DNA of 64,000 bases from Dehalococcoidia bacterium UBA2991. Lineage in GTDB: Bacteria > Chloroflexota > Dehalococcoidia > Tepidiformales > Tepidiformaceae. This document shows positions 25,057 to 35,600 of the stretch, one piece after another (within the stretch, counting starts at the first letter, position 1; the number at the start of each line of letters is the position of its first letter). The notes below the pieces were generated by a model that did not search any database, had not been told where the DNA came from, and saw only the letters and a program-made list of their open reading frames with translations. The translations under genes were made by a program, and so were the position numbers. The DNA is taken from contig DEAD01000008.1 in the NCBI GenBank assembly GCA_002346645.1, positions 151,363 to 215,362 of the forward strand, given 5' to 3'.

Positions 25057-26943
25057 CTACACCAGTTCAAGGGGTTCACCCTCAAAGGTGCGCGAACCGC
25101 GACGGAGCTCAATAAGCTCCCCCACCTTAACCACACAGTCAGCCACCGGTGCATCTTGCACTCCACAGACATTGCAAGCGCCATGATGGCAGTCCCCAAC
25201 AGTGTGCTCCCGAAAAACATCACGCCACTGACCACGCAGATAGCTCTTGTTTACGCCGCTATCGATATGGTCCCAGGGTAGGGGAGCAAAAGTATCCCAC
25301 TCAACGTGAGCAAACCATTCCGCATCCACGCCGGTTACAGCAAAAGCCTCTTCCCAAAGCGCAGGACGGAAGTGCTCGCTCCAGGCATCAAACGTAGCTC
25401 CACTACGCCAAGCATGCTCTATCGCCTCCGCGACACGACGATCACCACGACTAAGAATTGCCTCCACGCGGCTGTCTGCAGGATCGTTCCAACTAAAGTC
25501 AACTCCAGCCGCACGACAGCCTTCCTTCAGGAGGCGGTGCTTGGGAGTAAGCTCTTCGGCAGTTTCCTGGCGAGCCCACTGAAAAGGAGTATGGGCCTTG
25601 GGCACATGATTGCTGGTGCTCACCCTGACATTGGAACGCCTCCCGACCTTATCACGGCCGATCTCTTTCACTCGACCACCAAGAGTCACAATGCCTTCCA
25701 CATCATCCAGCGTCTCCGAGGGGAGGCCCACCATGAAGTACATTTTGATGCTGGTCCAACCGCGGCCAAAAGCGTTAGAAGCAGCACCGAAGAGGTCATC
25801 CTCACTAACAAGCTTATTGATGGCATTACGGAGGCGCTGGCTTCCAGCCTCAGGAGCGAGGGTGAGTGTGTGTTTTTTTCCCTTAGCAATGGCATTCGCA
25901 ACATCAACAGAGAAACTGTCGACACGCGTACTGGGAAGGGAGATCTTAAGTTCGGGAAAGGTCTCGGTAAGCTCTTCAACCATAGGTACAATCCGGCTGT
26001 GATCTGTTGTACTGAGAGAGAGCAATGAGAGCTCTTCGTACCCAGTATTAGCGAGAAGCTGACGAGTCGTTTCCACTACTTCCTCTGGACTTCGTTCACG
26101 CGTAGGGCGGTAGATCATTCCGGCCTGGCAGAAGCGACAGCCTTGAGTACAGCCTCTCTGAATCTCAACAGCAGCCCGATCATGGACAGTCTGGAGAAAC
26201 GGCACTATTGGCTTCGTGAGGGCAGGAGGAAGTGACTCGACCACACGACGTTTGACGACAGCTGGAGCAGCTTGCTCAGTGGGCTCAAGGGCTGCGAAGT
26301 GGCCCATCTCATCATAACTAGCCCTGTAAAAGGCAGGAACATAGACGCCGGGCATAGCAAGCAAGTCCCGCAGACGCCTAGCTCTTGGTGCATCTTCCCG
26401 CTTCCAATCTCGGACCAGATCGGCAAGCTCGGTGATGATCTCCTCGCCCTCACCAAGAACAAAGGCATCTATAAATGGGGCAAGCGGCTCTGGATTGAAA
26501 GCACAGCTGCCACCAGCAATAACAATAGGATCGTCTTCGTTCCTATCTTTTGACCGGGGAGCTATACCCGATAGGTCAAGCATGTTGAGAATATTTGTAT
26601 AGGTCAGTTCGTATTGCAGCGTAAAGCCGAGAAGATCAAAGTCACGCAAGGCATGCCGAGTCTCGAGGCTCCAGAGGGGAATCCCCTCAAGTCTCATCTC
26701 CGCCTCCATATCGGTCCAAGGAGCAAAGACACGTTCGCAGGCTACGTCATCCTTGGCATTGAGGAGGTCGTAGAGAATACCGAGACCCATATTCGACATA
26801 CCTATGTCGTAGGCATCTGGATAAGCAAGGGCAATGCGCACCGTAGCGGCTTCCCAATCCTTGGTAACGGAATTCCACTCACCACCGGTATAACGGGCAG
26901 GCTTCGTTACACGAGACAGCAGGTGATCGATCTCAACCTTCAT
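25057..26943 (-). CDS. B12-binding-like radical SAM protein, TIGR03960 family
   Basis: 628 aa. The N-terminal part matches the TIGR03960 type (PARYTGGEWNSV, ALAYPDAYDIGMSNMGLGILYDLLN, ERVFAPWTDMEAEMR, IVIAGGSCAFNPEPLAPFIDAFVLGEGEE). The radical SAM motif CTQGCRFCQAG (CxxxCxxC) is followed by LSLLSLSTTDHSRI and SLPSTRVDSFSVDVANAI. The C-terminal region carries further cysteines (GDCHHGACNVCGV). In many bacteria this gene is next to a DUF2344 protein and rng/rplU; here neither is adjacent. The reaction is unknown. Confidence 0.9.
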   Translation of the reverse strand: MKVEIDHLLSRVTKPARYTGGEWNSVTKDWEAATVRIALAYPDAYDIGMSNMGLGILYDLLNAKDDVACERVFAPWTDMEAEMRLEGIPLWSLETRHALRDFDLLGFTLQYELTYTNILNMLDLSGIAPRSKDRNEDDPIVIAGGSCAFNPEPLAPFIDAFVLGEGEEIITELADLVRDWKREDAPRARRLRDLLAMPGVYVPAFYRASYDEMGHFAALEPTEQAAPAVVKRRVVESLPPALTKPIVPFLQTVHDRAAVEIQRGCTQGCRFCQAGMIYRPTRERSPEEVVETTRQLLANTGYEELSLLSLSTTDHSRIVPMVEELTETFPELKISLPSTRVDSFSVDVANAIAKGKKHTLTLAPEAGSQRLRNAINKLVSEDDLFGAASNAFGRGWTSIKMYFMVGLPSETLDDVEGIVTLGGRVKEIGRDKVGRRSNVRVSTSNHVPKAHTPFQWARQETAEELTPKHRLLKEGCRAAGVDFSWNDPADSRVEAILSRGDRRVAEAIEHAWRSGATFDAWSEHFRPALWEEAFAVTGVDAEWFAHVEWDTFAPLPWDHIDSGVNKSYLRGQWRDVFREHTVGDCHHGACNVCGVQDAPVADCVVKVGELIELRRGSRTFEGEPLELV

Positions 26944-27000
26944 CGCTTCCCTCTAACGGCTACTTGCGCCGCACCCCTCACATGGTAGCGGGAGCCAGTG

Positions 27001-27006
27001 TAGTGT
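27001..27006 (+). promoter_or_regulatory. Candidate -10 box, ispD
   Basis: TAGTGT ending 6 nt before the ispD ATG. No Shine-Dalgarno sequence lies between, which suits leaderless initiation. Confidence 0.35.
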
Positions 27007-27012
27007 GCGGCT

Positions 27013-27684
27013 ATGCAAGTCGACGCCATAGTAGTCGCAGCAGGCCGCTCGACGCGCTTTGGAACAAAAGACAAGCTGCTGACTGACCTAAACGGCCAGC
27101 CTTTGATTGCATGGTCGCTGTCCGCATTAGCCAAAGCAAGCTCGATCCGCAGGGTTGCGATCGTAGGACGGACAGAATTACTGGAGACGCTGGAGGCAAT
27201 TGGACGAGAGGTTCTTGGTGAAGCCTTCCTCGCAGTGGTAGCAGGAGGAACACGGCGTCAAGACAGCGTCGAGGCTGGGTTACAGACAGTAACTAGCGAT
27301 TACGTAGCCATTCATGATGGGGCGCGGCCGTTGGTCACACCTTCACTTATCAACGCTTGCGTTTCGGAGGCACAGAAAGCAGCTGGGGCAATCCCAGTCG
27401 CACCGGTAACGGACACGATAAAAGAGGTGGAAGGAGCAATCATCGTGGGAAGTCCCAAACGAGAACGGTTGCGAGCGGCCCAGACACCCCAGGTAGTACA
27501 TCGCCAAGCCTGGCTAGAAGCAGCAGCGATCTCTATGGAAGAGGAGACTGACGATGCAGCAATTCTGGCGCGTGCAGGGCTGCAAGTACGAACGGTTGAT
27601 GGAGATCCCACAAACTTGAAGGTGACCAGGCTAGTCGATCTCACCCTGGCACAGGCACTTCTTATTGAACGAGGTTTGGAATGA
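27013..27684 (+). CDS. ispD: 2-C-methyl-D-erythritol 4-phosphate cytidylyltransferase
   Basis: Third enzyme of the MEP isoprenoid pathway, joining CTP and MEP. 223 aa with the nucleotidyltransferase N-terminus VVAAGRSTRFGTKDKLL, VVAGGTRRQDSVEAGL, the IspD signature YVAIHDGARPLV, and VDGDPTNLKVTRLVDLTLAQALL at the end. The downstream ispF overlaps by 4 nt, the classic ispDF arrangement, not fused. Confidence 0.96.
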   Translation: MQVDAIVVAAGRSTRFGTKDKLLTDLNGQPLIAWSLSALAKASSIRRVAIVGRTELLETLEAIGREVLGEAFLAVVAGGTRRQDSVEAGLQTVTSDYVAIHDGARPLVTPSLINACVSEAQKAAGAIPVAPVTDTIKEVEGAIIVGSPKRERLRAAQTPQVVHRQAWLEAAAISMEEETDDAAILARAGLQVRTVDGDPTNLKVTRLVDLTLAQALLIERGLE

Positions 27685-28166
27685 TGCGCGTCGGAATGGG
27701 TGAAGACCTTCACCGCATTGATGAGGCCAGACCTCTCATATTAGGTGGCGTGACCATCAAAGGAGCGCCCGGTTTAGCCGGCCACAGTGATGCAGACGTC
27801 CTCTTACATGCCATTACTGACGCCGTTCTTGGAGCAGCAGGGAAAGGGGATCTCGGGACTCACTTTCCCAGTTCTCAAGAGCGATGGGCAGAGGGGGACA
27901 GTACCCAGTTTCTAAGGGAAGCCTTACGAATGGCCCACGACGACAACTGGCTGCTGACAAACATGGACGCAACAGTACATGCAGAACACCCCCGCTTGGA
28001 GCCCCACCTCCCGTCCATTAGCCAGAGCATCGCAAGGATCCTAGGGACTAACCATGAGCGAGTTAATGTGAAAGCAAAAAGCGGGGAAGGATTGGATGCC
28101 GTGGGACGAGGTGAGGCAATCAGGGCAACCGCTGTAGTACTGCTGGAGGCAGCCCCTCAAAGCTAA
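27681..28166 (+). CDS. ispF: 2-C-methyl-D-erythritol 2,4-cyclodiphosphate synthase
   Basis: Fifth MEP pathway enzyme, 161 aa, trimeric, Zn-dependent. Metal motif GEDLHRI (D-x-H) and the conserved GHSDADVLLHAITDAVLGAAGKGDLGTHFP are present; later NMDATVHAEHPRLEPHL and KAKSGEGLDAVGRGEAIRATAVVLL. The ATG overlaps the ispD stop (ATGA), so translation is coupled. Converges on rpoC with a 40-bp gap holding a weak GCCT...AGGC hairpin. Confidence 0.96.
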   Translation: MMRVGMGEDLHRIDEARPLILGGVTIKGAPGLAGHSDADVLLHAITDAVLGAAGKGDLGTHFPSSQERWAEGDSTQFLREALRMAHDDNWLLTNMDATVHAEHPRLEPHLPSISQSIARILGTNHERVNVKAKSGEGLDAVGRGEAIRATAVVLLEAAPQS

Positions 28167-28206
28167 TCGAGACTAACTACCCTGCCTCTGAGATCAGGCC
28201 TTAGCC

Positions 28207-31200
28207 TTAATCAGCGTCTTCTTCATCAGCGGAACCTGAAAGCGAGTCGCCCTCAGGAACCTCGACAGCTACTGCCGCACCAGCTTCTTTTTCCGCCAGC
28301 ATGCGCTCCAGTTCTGCTTCCTCATCAAACTCGAGGGACTCTGGCAGGTCCAGCTCAGGAACGAACTCTCGCCGGGGTACTTCGATATCTCCACGTGCCG
28401 GAATGAGCTTACCGATGATGACGTTCTCCTTGAGACCAACAAGCTTGTCGATTTTGCCCTCGACCGAAGCATTTGTTAGCACACGCGTTGTCTCCTGGAA
28501 GGAGGCCGCCGCCAGCCATGAGCTCGTATTTAGCGAAGCCTTGGTAACACCGAGGAGGACAGGTTGCGCGGTGGCAGGATCGCCACCTTCAGCCACAACC
28601 CGGGAAACAATCTCCTCGAATTCACGCCGAGCAATGAGGTCTCCCGGTAGGAGCCCCGTGTCGCCGGGATGGTCAACTCGCACGCGGCGAAGCATTTGAC
28701 GCGTAATGACCTCGATGTGCTTGTCATTGATGCTTACACCCTGCGAGCGATATACCTTCTGCACTTCATCAACCATGTAGCGCCGAACTGCATCTCGGCC
28801 TTGGATGGACAGAATATGCTGAGGGTTCTTGGCCCCTTCAGTAATCTGTGCACCAGCATCAATGGCCTCACCAGAACTCACGAGAAGGCGAGCCGCGGCA
28901 GGGATAGAGTACTCACGATCCTCACGATCCTCGAAAATGACTTGCAAGGTCTTGCGGGTCTTCATCCGAACGATTCCAGGAATACGAGCGAGCACCTCAG
29001 TTGAAACCTCAGAGCCCTCCGTCTTTTTACCTTCAGGGGCGGCTCCCAGAACGCTTCCCACAACAACATGGTCGCCGTCAGCAACCTGCGCCTTTATCCC
29101 AACAGGAAGCTTGTACTCCTCAACAACAGTATCGACGTTGGAAACACGTACCAAACGCTGGACTCCGTCTTCAAGGACCTCCACAACACCATCAATCTCG
29201 CTAATTATGGCTTCACCCTTAGGTACGCGAGCTTCAAATAACTCCTCTACCCGAGGAAGACCGCTAGTGATGTCAGTAGTGCCAGCGACACCACCTGTAT
29301 GGAAGGTACGCATAGTAAGCTGGGTGCCCGGCTCACCAATGGATTGCGCCGCTATGATGCCAACCGCAGTGCGAGGCTTCACAAGTTCACCGCGAGCTAG
29401 ATCGCGACCGTAACAAAGCTGACAAATTCCATATTCAGCTTCGCAGGACATCGGAGTTCGAACATAAACGCGGGCTACCTCGATAGCTTCGATCCGATCG
29501 GCGGCGGCCTCATCTATTTCCTCGTTACGATCGACAATAATCTCGCCAGTTCCTTCATCTGCAATCGGTGCTGCCGCGTAACGACCCACAATGCGATCAC
29601 GGAAGTCCTCCAGCGTCTCACGTTCATCACGCTGTTCGATCCAGAGACCAGTAGTGGTCTCGCAATCACGGTCGCCAATAATGACGTCCTGCGAAACATC
29701 GATCAGGCGACGAGTGAGGTACCCAGAGTCGGCTGTTCGCAGAGCGGTATCCGCAAGGCCCTTGCGGGCACCGTGAGTGGAGATGAAGTACTCCAATACG
29801 GTTAGACCCTCGCGGAAGGAAGCACGAATGGGCTCTGGAATGATCTGGCCATGAGGGTCAGCCATTAGGCCACGCATGCCTGCCATCTGTCGAATCTGGG
29901 TGATATTTCCCTTTGTACCCGAACTAGCCATGTAGTTTAAGGAGCCGTATTCGGAAAGACTTTCCGCAATATCGTTCTCAATACGGCGGGTGGTCTCACT
30001 CCATACCTCTACTGCACCTTGGTAGCGCTCATCCTGGGTAATGAGCCCCATCTGGTATTGCTCCTCGAGGTCTGCTACTTGCTGGTCTGCCTCAGCGATC
30101 AGCTCCTTCTTTTGGTGGGGCACAACTATTTCATGAATGGCGATGGTGATTCCACTCTGCGTGGCGAAGCGGAAGCCCACATCCTTAATGCGGTCCACCA
30201 CCTCTGCTGTGGGCTCACTGCCGAATTCGCGAAGGACAAGAGCCACAAGCCGACGAAGGGCAGGTCGGTCCATGGTGTAGTTCTGGAAAGGAAGTTTATC
30301 GGGAAGCACCTCGTTGAAAATGACGCGACCGATGGTTGTCTCCAGCAGCCGGGGCGCCTCCAAGTTCGGAACGGGAGTACCCGCAGCGTCACTCTCGTTA
30401 TTGTCGGCGGCGGGCTTGTTGGTTCGCACCTTTATTGGGGCACGCAGATCAACATTTCCAAGATCGAAGGCAAGCTTGGCCTCGTCAAAGGAGGAATACA
30501 CACCCCGGGAAGGGGTCCCATTGGCTTCAACGAAGGAACCTCTGCCCCCTTCGCTGACCTCGGTCATGTAGTAGGAACCCAATACCATATCGAGGGTAGG
30601 CGTAACCGTAGGATCACCACTAGCAGGTGACAGCAAGTTCTTGGTGGAAAGCAGAATTTGCCGCGCTTCCGCCACAGCCTCGCGGCTAAGCGGTACGTGC
30701 ACAGCCATCTGATCGCCATCGAAATCAGCATTGAAGGCAGCACAAACTAGAGGGTGCAGCTGAACTGCAGAGCCCTCGATAAGAACCGGCTGAAACGCCT
30801 GGATACCTAGACGATGAAGGGTAGGAGCACGGTTCAACAACACAGGCCGGTGCCGGATGACCTCATCAAGGACATCCCACACCTCAGGTCGAGCCCTCTC
30901 AACGATGCGCTTAGCACTCTTTATGTTATGTGCGAGCCCCTTGGCAACCAGCGAGTGCATTACGAAAGGCTTGAACAGCTCCAGCGCCATCTTCTTGGGC
31001 AAACCGCACTGATGCAGCTTGAGCTCGGGACCAACGACGATTACGGACCGGCCAGAGTAGTCGACCCGCTTTCCCAGTAGATTCTGTCGGAAACGCCCCT
31101 GCTTGCCTTTGAGCATATCGCTGAGGCTCTTGAGCTTATGGTTGCCGCTACCACTCACAGCGCGCCCACGACGACCGTTGTCCACGAGACTATCTACAGC

Positions 31201-32616
31201 CTCCTGCAACATCCTTTTTTCGTTGCGGATGATTATCTCTGGAGCACCAAGATCCAGCAGGCGCTTAAGTCGATTGTTGCGGTTGATGACACGCCGATAT
31301 AGGTCGTTCAGATCGCTAGTGGCGAAACGGCCACCATCGAGTTGTACCATCGGCCGAAGCTCCGGCGGGAGTACAGGCAGAACTGCAAAAATCATCCACT
31401 CCGGCTTATTACCAGACTCAATAAGATCCTCGACAACCTGCAAGCGCTTGGTAGCTTTCTTGCGCCGCTGACCGCTAGCAGTAGCGAGCTCGTTTTCAAG
31501 CTTGGCCCTCAGAGTATCCAGATCGATGCGTTCCAGAACGCTGAGCACGGCCTCCGCACCCATGGCCGCCTTGAAGACGTGCCCAAACATATCCGAGAGC
31601 TCGCGGTAACGAGTCTCAGTGAGGAGCTCGATGCGGTCACCCCGAACCGGATCCACGATGTCCTCTAAATCATTAAGACGTTCCTGAAACTGGTCCTCGG
31701 TCTCCTGACGAATTTCAGCAGCTTTCTCCTGCAGAGGATTAAGCTCATCAAAAATACTTTCCTTGGCCTCTTCCATTGCACTCTGCACAACGAGTCGCTC
31801 GGCCTGGATAAGCTTCTTCGTCTCCTTATCGAAAGCAGTGAGCTTCTTCCGACCCTCGCGCTCAAGCTTATTGCGAGCGGTCTTGGTCATCTTGTCACCA
31901 TTGGCAACAATTACCTCTCCTTGGAAGAGGTAATCCTCCTCCGTCAGCTCACCAATAATCTTGTTGGCAGACTCGACATTACGCGCAGCCTCAGCCTCAA
32001 TAGCATCACGGGTAGCACTACGCTCCTCTTCGAGCTTTGCGATCTGCTCATCACGCTTAGTCTCTAAGTCCTCCTGGGCGACCTCGAGCTGCAATTCGAG
32101 GCGCTCCCGCTCAGGGTTGATTTCAGCAAGACGATCATCGATAGCACGTGCTAATTCTTTCTGAAGGTTCTCTATCTCGAAGTCCCGAGCAACCTCATCG
32201 ACCTCGGTAATCATGTACTGAGCGAAATAGAGCACTCGCTCCAAGTTGCGGGGTGAAAAATCAAGCAAAAGCCCAAGCTTGGAAGGCGTTCCCTTCACAA
32301 ACCAGATATGGCTTACCGGACTAGCCAGTTCGACATGGCCCATGCGCTCACGGCGAACCTTAGTGCGAGCCACCTCAACACCGCACTTGTCGCAAATGAT
32401 GCCCTTGTAACGGACTCGCTTGTACTTGCCGCAGTAGCACTCGAAGTCCTTGGTAGGACCGAAGATCTTCTCGCAGAAAAGACCATCTTTTTCTGGCTTC
32501 AACGTGCGATAGTTGATGGTCTCCGGCTTAGTTACCTCGCCGTAAGACCAGGAACGAATCTGAGAGGGACTAGCAAGACCAATACGGACTTGATTAAAGT
32601 CATTCACTTCGAGCAT
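28207..32616 (-). CDS. rpoC: DNA-directed RNA polymerase subunit beta'
   Basis: 1469 aa. N-terminal zinc cysteines (CYCGKYKRVRYKGIICDKCGVEV) are followed by a long charged coiled-coil insertion (about 130-330), then the catalytic NADFDGDQMAVHVPLS loop with three Asp binding Mg2+. The C-terminal half has the second zinc site (CEAEYGICQLCYG), AAQSIGEPGTQLTMRTFHTGGVA and the trigger-loop region. The acidic C-terminal tail resembles that of other non-proteobacterial beta' subunits. The ATG at 32616 is chosen (MLEVNDFNQVRIGLASPSQI) with GGAGG 9 nt upstream; it overlaps the rpoB 3' end by 17 nt. Confidence 0.97.
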   Translation of the reverse strand: MLEVNDFNQVRIGLASPSQIRSWSYGEVTKPETINYRTLKPEKDGLFCEKIFGPTKDFECYCGKYKRVRYKGIICDKCGVEVARTKVRRERMGHVELASPVSHIWFVKGTPSKLGLLLDFSPRNLERVLYFAQYMITEVDEVARDFEIENLQKELARAIDDRLAEINPERERLELQLEVAQEDLETKRDEQIAKLEEERSATRDAIEAEAARNVESANKIIGELTEEDYLFQGEVIVANGDKMTKTARNKLEREGRKKLTAFDKETKKLIQAERLVVQSAMEEAKESIFDELNPLQEKAAEIRQETEDQFQERLNDLEDIVDPVRGDRIELLTETRYRELSDMFGHVFKAAMGAEAVLSVLERIDLDTLRAKLENELATASGQRRKKATKRLQVVEDLIESGNKPEWMIFAVLPVLPPELRPMVQLDGGRFATSDLNDLYRRVINRNNRLKRLLDLGAPEIIIRNEKRMLQEAVDSLVDNGRRGRAVSGSGNHKLKSLSDMLKGKQGRFRQNLLGKRVDYSGRSVIVVGPELKLHQCGLPKKMALELFKPFVMHSLVAKGLAHNIKSAKRIVERARPEVWDVLDEVIRHRPVLLNRAPTLHRLGIQAFQPVLIEGSAVQLHPLVCAAFNADFDGDQMAVHVPLSREAVAEARQILLSTKNLLSPASGDPTVTPTLDMVLGSYYMTEVSEGGRGSFVEANGTPSRGVYSSFDEAKLAFDLGNVDLRAPIKVRTNKPAADNNESDAAGTPVPNLEAPRLLETTIGRVIFNEVLPDKLPFQNYTMDRPALRRLVALVLREFGSEPTAEVVDRIKDVGFRFATQSGITIAIHEIVVPHQKKELIAEADQQVADLEEQYQMGLITQDERYQGAVEVWSETTRRIENDIAESLSEYGSLNYMASSGTKGNITQIRQMAGMRGLMADPHGQIIPEPIRASFREGLTVLEYFISTHGARKGLADTALRTADSGYLTRRLIDVSQDVIIGDRDCETTTGLWIEQRDERETLEDFRDRIVGRYAAAPIADEGTGEIIVDRNEEIDEAAADRIEAIEVARVYVRTPMSCEAEYGICQLCYGRDLARGELVKPRTAVGIIAAQSIGEPGTQLTMRTFHTGGVAGTTDITSGLPRVEELFEARVPKGEAIISEIDGVVEVLEDGVQRLVRVSNVDTVVEEYKLPVGIKAQVADGDHVVVGSVLGAAPEGKKTEGSEVSTEVLARIPGIVRMKTRKTLQVIFEDREDREYSIPAAARLLVSSGEAIDAGAQITEGAKNPQHILSIQGRDAVRRYMVDEVQKVYRSQGVSINDKHIEVITRQMLRRVRVDHPGDTGLLPGDLIARREFEEIVSRVVAEGGDPATAQPVLLGVTKASLNTSSWLAAASFQETTRVLTNASVEGKIDKLVGLKENVIIGKLIPARGDIEVPRREFVPELDLPESLEFDEEAELERMLAEKEAGAAVAVEVPEGDSLSGSADEEDAD

Positions 32617-35600
32617 TAAAAAGATCCTCCGATTCGAATCCGGAAAGGTTGATTCCGAGCTCGGGCAGTTCTCCGGATGTCTCCTCCGTAAAGGAAACCC
32701 TGCCCGAATCATTAGAAACATCGATGGAGAGCCCGAGGCTCTGGAGCTCCTTTACGAGCACCTTGAAGGACTCTGGAACACCTGGCTCAAGTACATCTTC
32801 ACCCTTAACAATGGCCTCATAGGTCTTCACCCGTCCGACCACATCATCCGATTTAACGGTAAGCAGCTCCTGGAGAATATGGGCAGCTCCGTAGGCTTCG
32901 AGCGCCCATACCTCCATCTCACCGAAGCGCTGGCCACCGAATTGGGCCTTTCCACCTAGCGGCTGCTGAGTGATAAGCGAGTATGGGCCGGTGCTACGAG
33001 CATGGATCTTGTCCTCCACAAGGTGGATGAGCTTGAGCATATAGATGTAGCCAACCGTCACTGGCTGGTCGAAAGGCTCACCAGTGCGACCGTCGTAAAG
33101 CTTTGTTTTTCCGAAAAGGGGCGGAACCGCACCCGTGTCGGCAAAGACACTTTGGGTTTCCTCTTCAAGATCCTCCATGGTGGCGGACTTTTTCGTCTTC
33201 TTACCAGCTTGCTTCAACCAGATTTCGAGGCACGCCCGTTTTGCAGCACCCTTTTCAGGCTGCTCAAAGATCGCCCCTGACTCATAACCGTGTTCCTGCA
33301 ACCACTCGACCACGACTGCCTCATCAAAGCCATAGTCACGCGGATCGATGTAGTAGACAGCACCGCTCTCTGCAGCCATCCAAGCACGCGCGAGAGAGTC
33401 ATCAAGGTCGCCATCATCAGCGCCATCGAAAACCGGTGTATTGGCCCGAAAACCAAGCGCCTTTGCAGCCCAACCGAGATGTGTCTCTAACACCTGTCCA
33501 ATGTTCATCCGGCTGGGGACACCAATCGGATTAAGAATGATGTCAACCGGGGTACCGTCAGGCAGATACGGCAGATCCTCACGGGGCAGAATGCGGCTAA
33601 TAACACCCTTGTTACCGTGGCGGCCCGCCATCTTATCGCCCTCCGCAATTTTGCGGCGCTGGGCTGTGCTAACACGGACAAGCTTGTTTACCCCTGCAGG
33701 CAGACCTTCGTGGTCTTCACGGCTGAAGACACGAACGTCTATGACCTTACCCCGCTCGCCATGGGGAAGCCGCAGGCTTGTGTCCTTCACCTCACGCGCT
33801 TTCTCACCAAAGATAGCTCGCAACAGCTTTTCCTCGGCAGTTAGCTCAGTTTCACCCTTGGGCGTTATCTTGCCGACGAGAATGTCACCCTCGCGGACCT
33901 CTGCTCCAATCCGAATGATGCCTTCCTCATCTAAATTCGCTAGGGCCTCTTCTCCAACGTTGGGGATATCTCGAGTGATTTCCTCCGCGCCAAGCTTGGT
34001 ATCGCGAGCCTCAATCTCGTGTTTCTCAATGTGTATGGAAGTGAACTTGTCTTCCCGGACAAGGTTTTCACTGATGATGACCGCGTCCTCAAAGTTGTAA
34101 CCCTCCCAACTCATGAAGGCGCACAACACATTTTGACCCAAAGCCAGCTCTCCACCCTGAGTGCTAGAACTATCAACGAGAGCCTGACCTGAGCGCACTC
34201 GCTCGCCCCGGAAGACCAGCGGGCGCTGGTTAAGGCAGGTGCCCTGGTTGGAACGCTGGAACTTGATCATGGGAATCCGAATCTTCCCCAGATTCTCATC
34301 GTCATATTGGATGACTATCTGAGTGCCAGAGGCTTCAATTACCTCACCATCGCCCTCGGCTACAAGAACATGGCCGCTATCGATGGCGGTACGCCCCTCC
34401 ATGCCAGTTCCCACAAGAGGAGCCTCGGGGCGAACGAGCGGCACAGCCTGGCGTTGCATGTTTGAACCCATTAGGGCCCGGTTTGCATCATCGTGTTCAA
34501 GGAACGGAATGAGCGAGGCTGCAACAGAGACCATTTGCTTCGGGGAAACGTCAAGGAAGTCTATCTCGTAAGGAGGGACTAGCTTGAACTCCTCGTTAAC
34601 CCGTACCTCCACACGGTCATCGAGTACGCGGCCACCTTCGCCAATACGAGTATTAGCCTGACCAACAACAAACCGGTCCTCTTCATCGGCCGTAAGGTAG
34701 GTGACTTCATCTGCAACAACGGCCAGAATCGGCACACGGAGACCCGCCTTCTTGAGGGCGGACGCAACGGTTTTATTGATGACGGTGCCGGCAGCAGCGA
34801 TTACTGAGCCTTCGTCATCCACAACATCCTCTCTGATTTCCTGACCTACCATCTTGGGATCATCAGAGGCCACTTCGCTGACAACACGACGATAGGGAGT
34901 TTCTATAAAGCCAAAATCATTGAGCCGCCCATATGTTGCAAGGGAACCAATTAGGCCAATGTTGGGGCCTTCAGGAGTCTCGATCGGGCAGATACGTCCA
35001 TAGTGGCTGTGGTGCACATCGCGTACGTCGAAACCAGCCCTATCACGCGAAAGGCCCCCAGGACCAAGAGCACTCAAGCGGCGTTTGTGCGTGAGCTCTG
35101 CCAATGGGTTGGTCTGGTCCATGAACTGGGAAAGCTGGCTGCCGCCAAAAAACTCCTTCATAGCAGCAACAACTGGCCTAATGTTAATAAGGGCGCTGGG
35201 AGTAGCCTCGGCTGGATCAGTAATGGTCATGCGCTCCCGCACGACACGCTCCATCCGCACGAGCCCTATACGGAATTGCTGCTGGATAAGTTCACCAACC
35301 GCACGCACTCTGCGATTACCCAAGTGATCGATATCATCCGTTCCGCTGCGACCTAGATTGACGTTAATCAATTCACGGGTGAGTTCAATCAGGTCAATAG
35401 GACGGAGCCAACGTTGTTCAGTGGCGTCAGGAAGGTCAAGACGCTTGTTGAGCTTGTGGCGCCCCACGCGCCCAAGATCATACCGCCGAGGATTGAAGAA
35501 AAGTTGATTGACTAGAGCGCGAGCATTCTCATGGGTCGGGGGATCGCCCGGACGAATCTTGCGATAGAGTTCCAACAGGGCCTCATGCTTGTTCTCGCAT

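Noticed and set aside
28167..28206. Terminator between ispF and rpoC
   Set aside because: The GCCT...AGGC hairpin is short and interrupted, with no T-tract; not strong enough to annotate.
32617..32721. Longer rpoC N-terminus
   Set aside because: The extra residues overlap rpoB and lack homology; the ATG at 32616 has a good ribosome-binding site.
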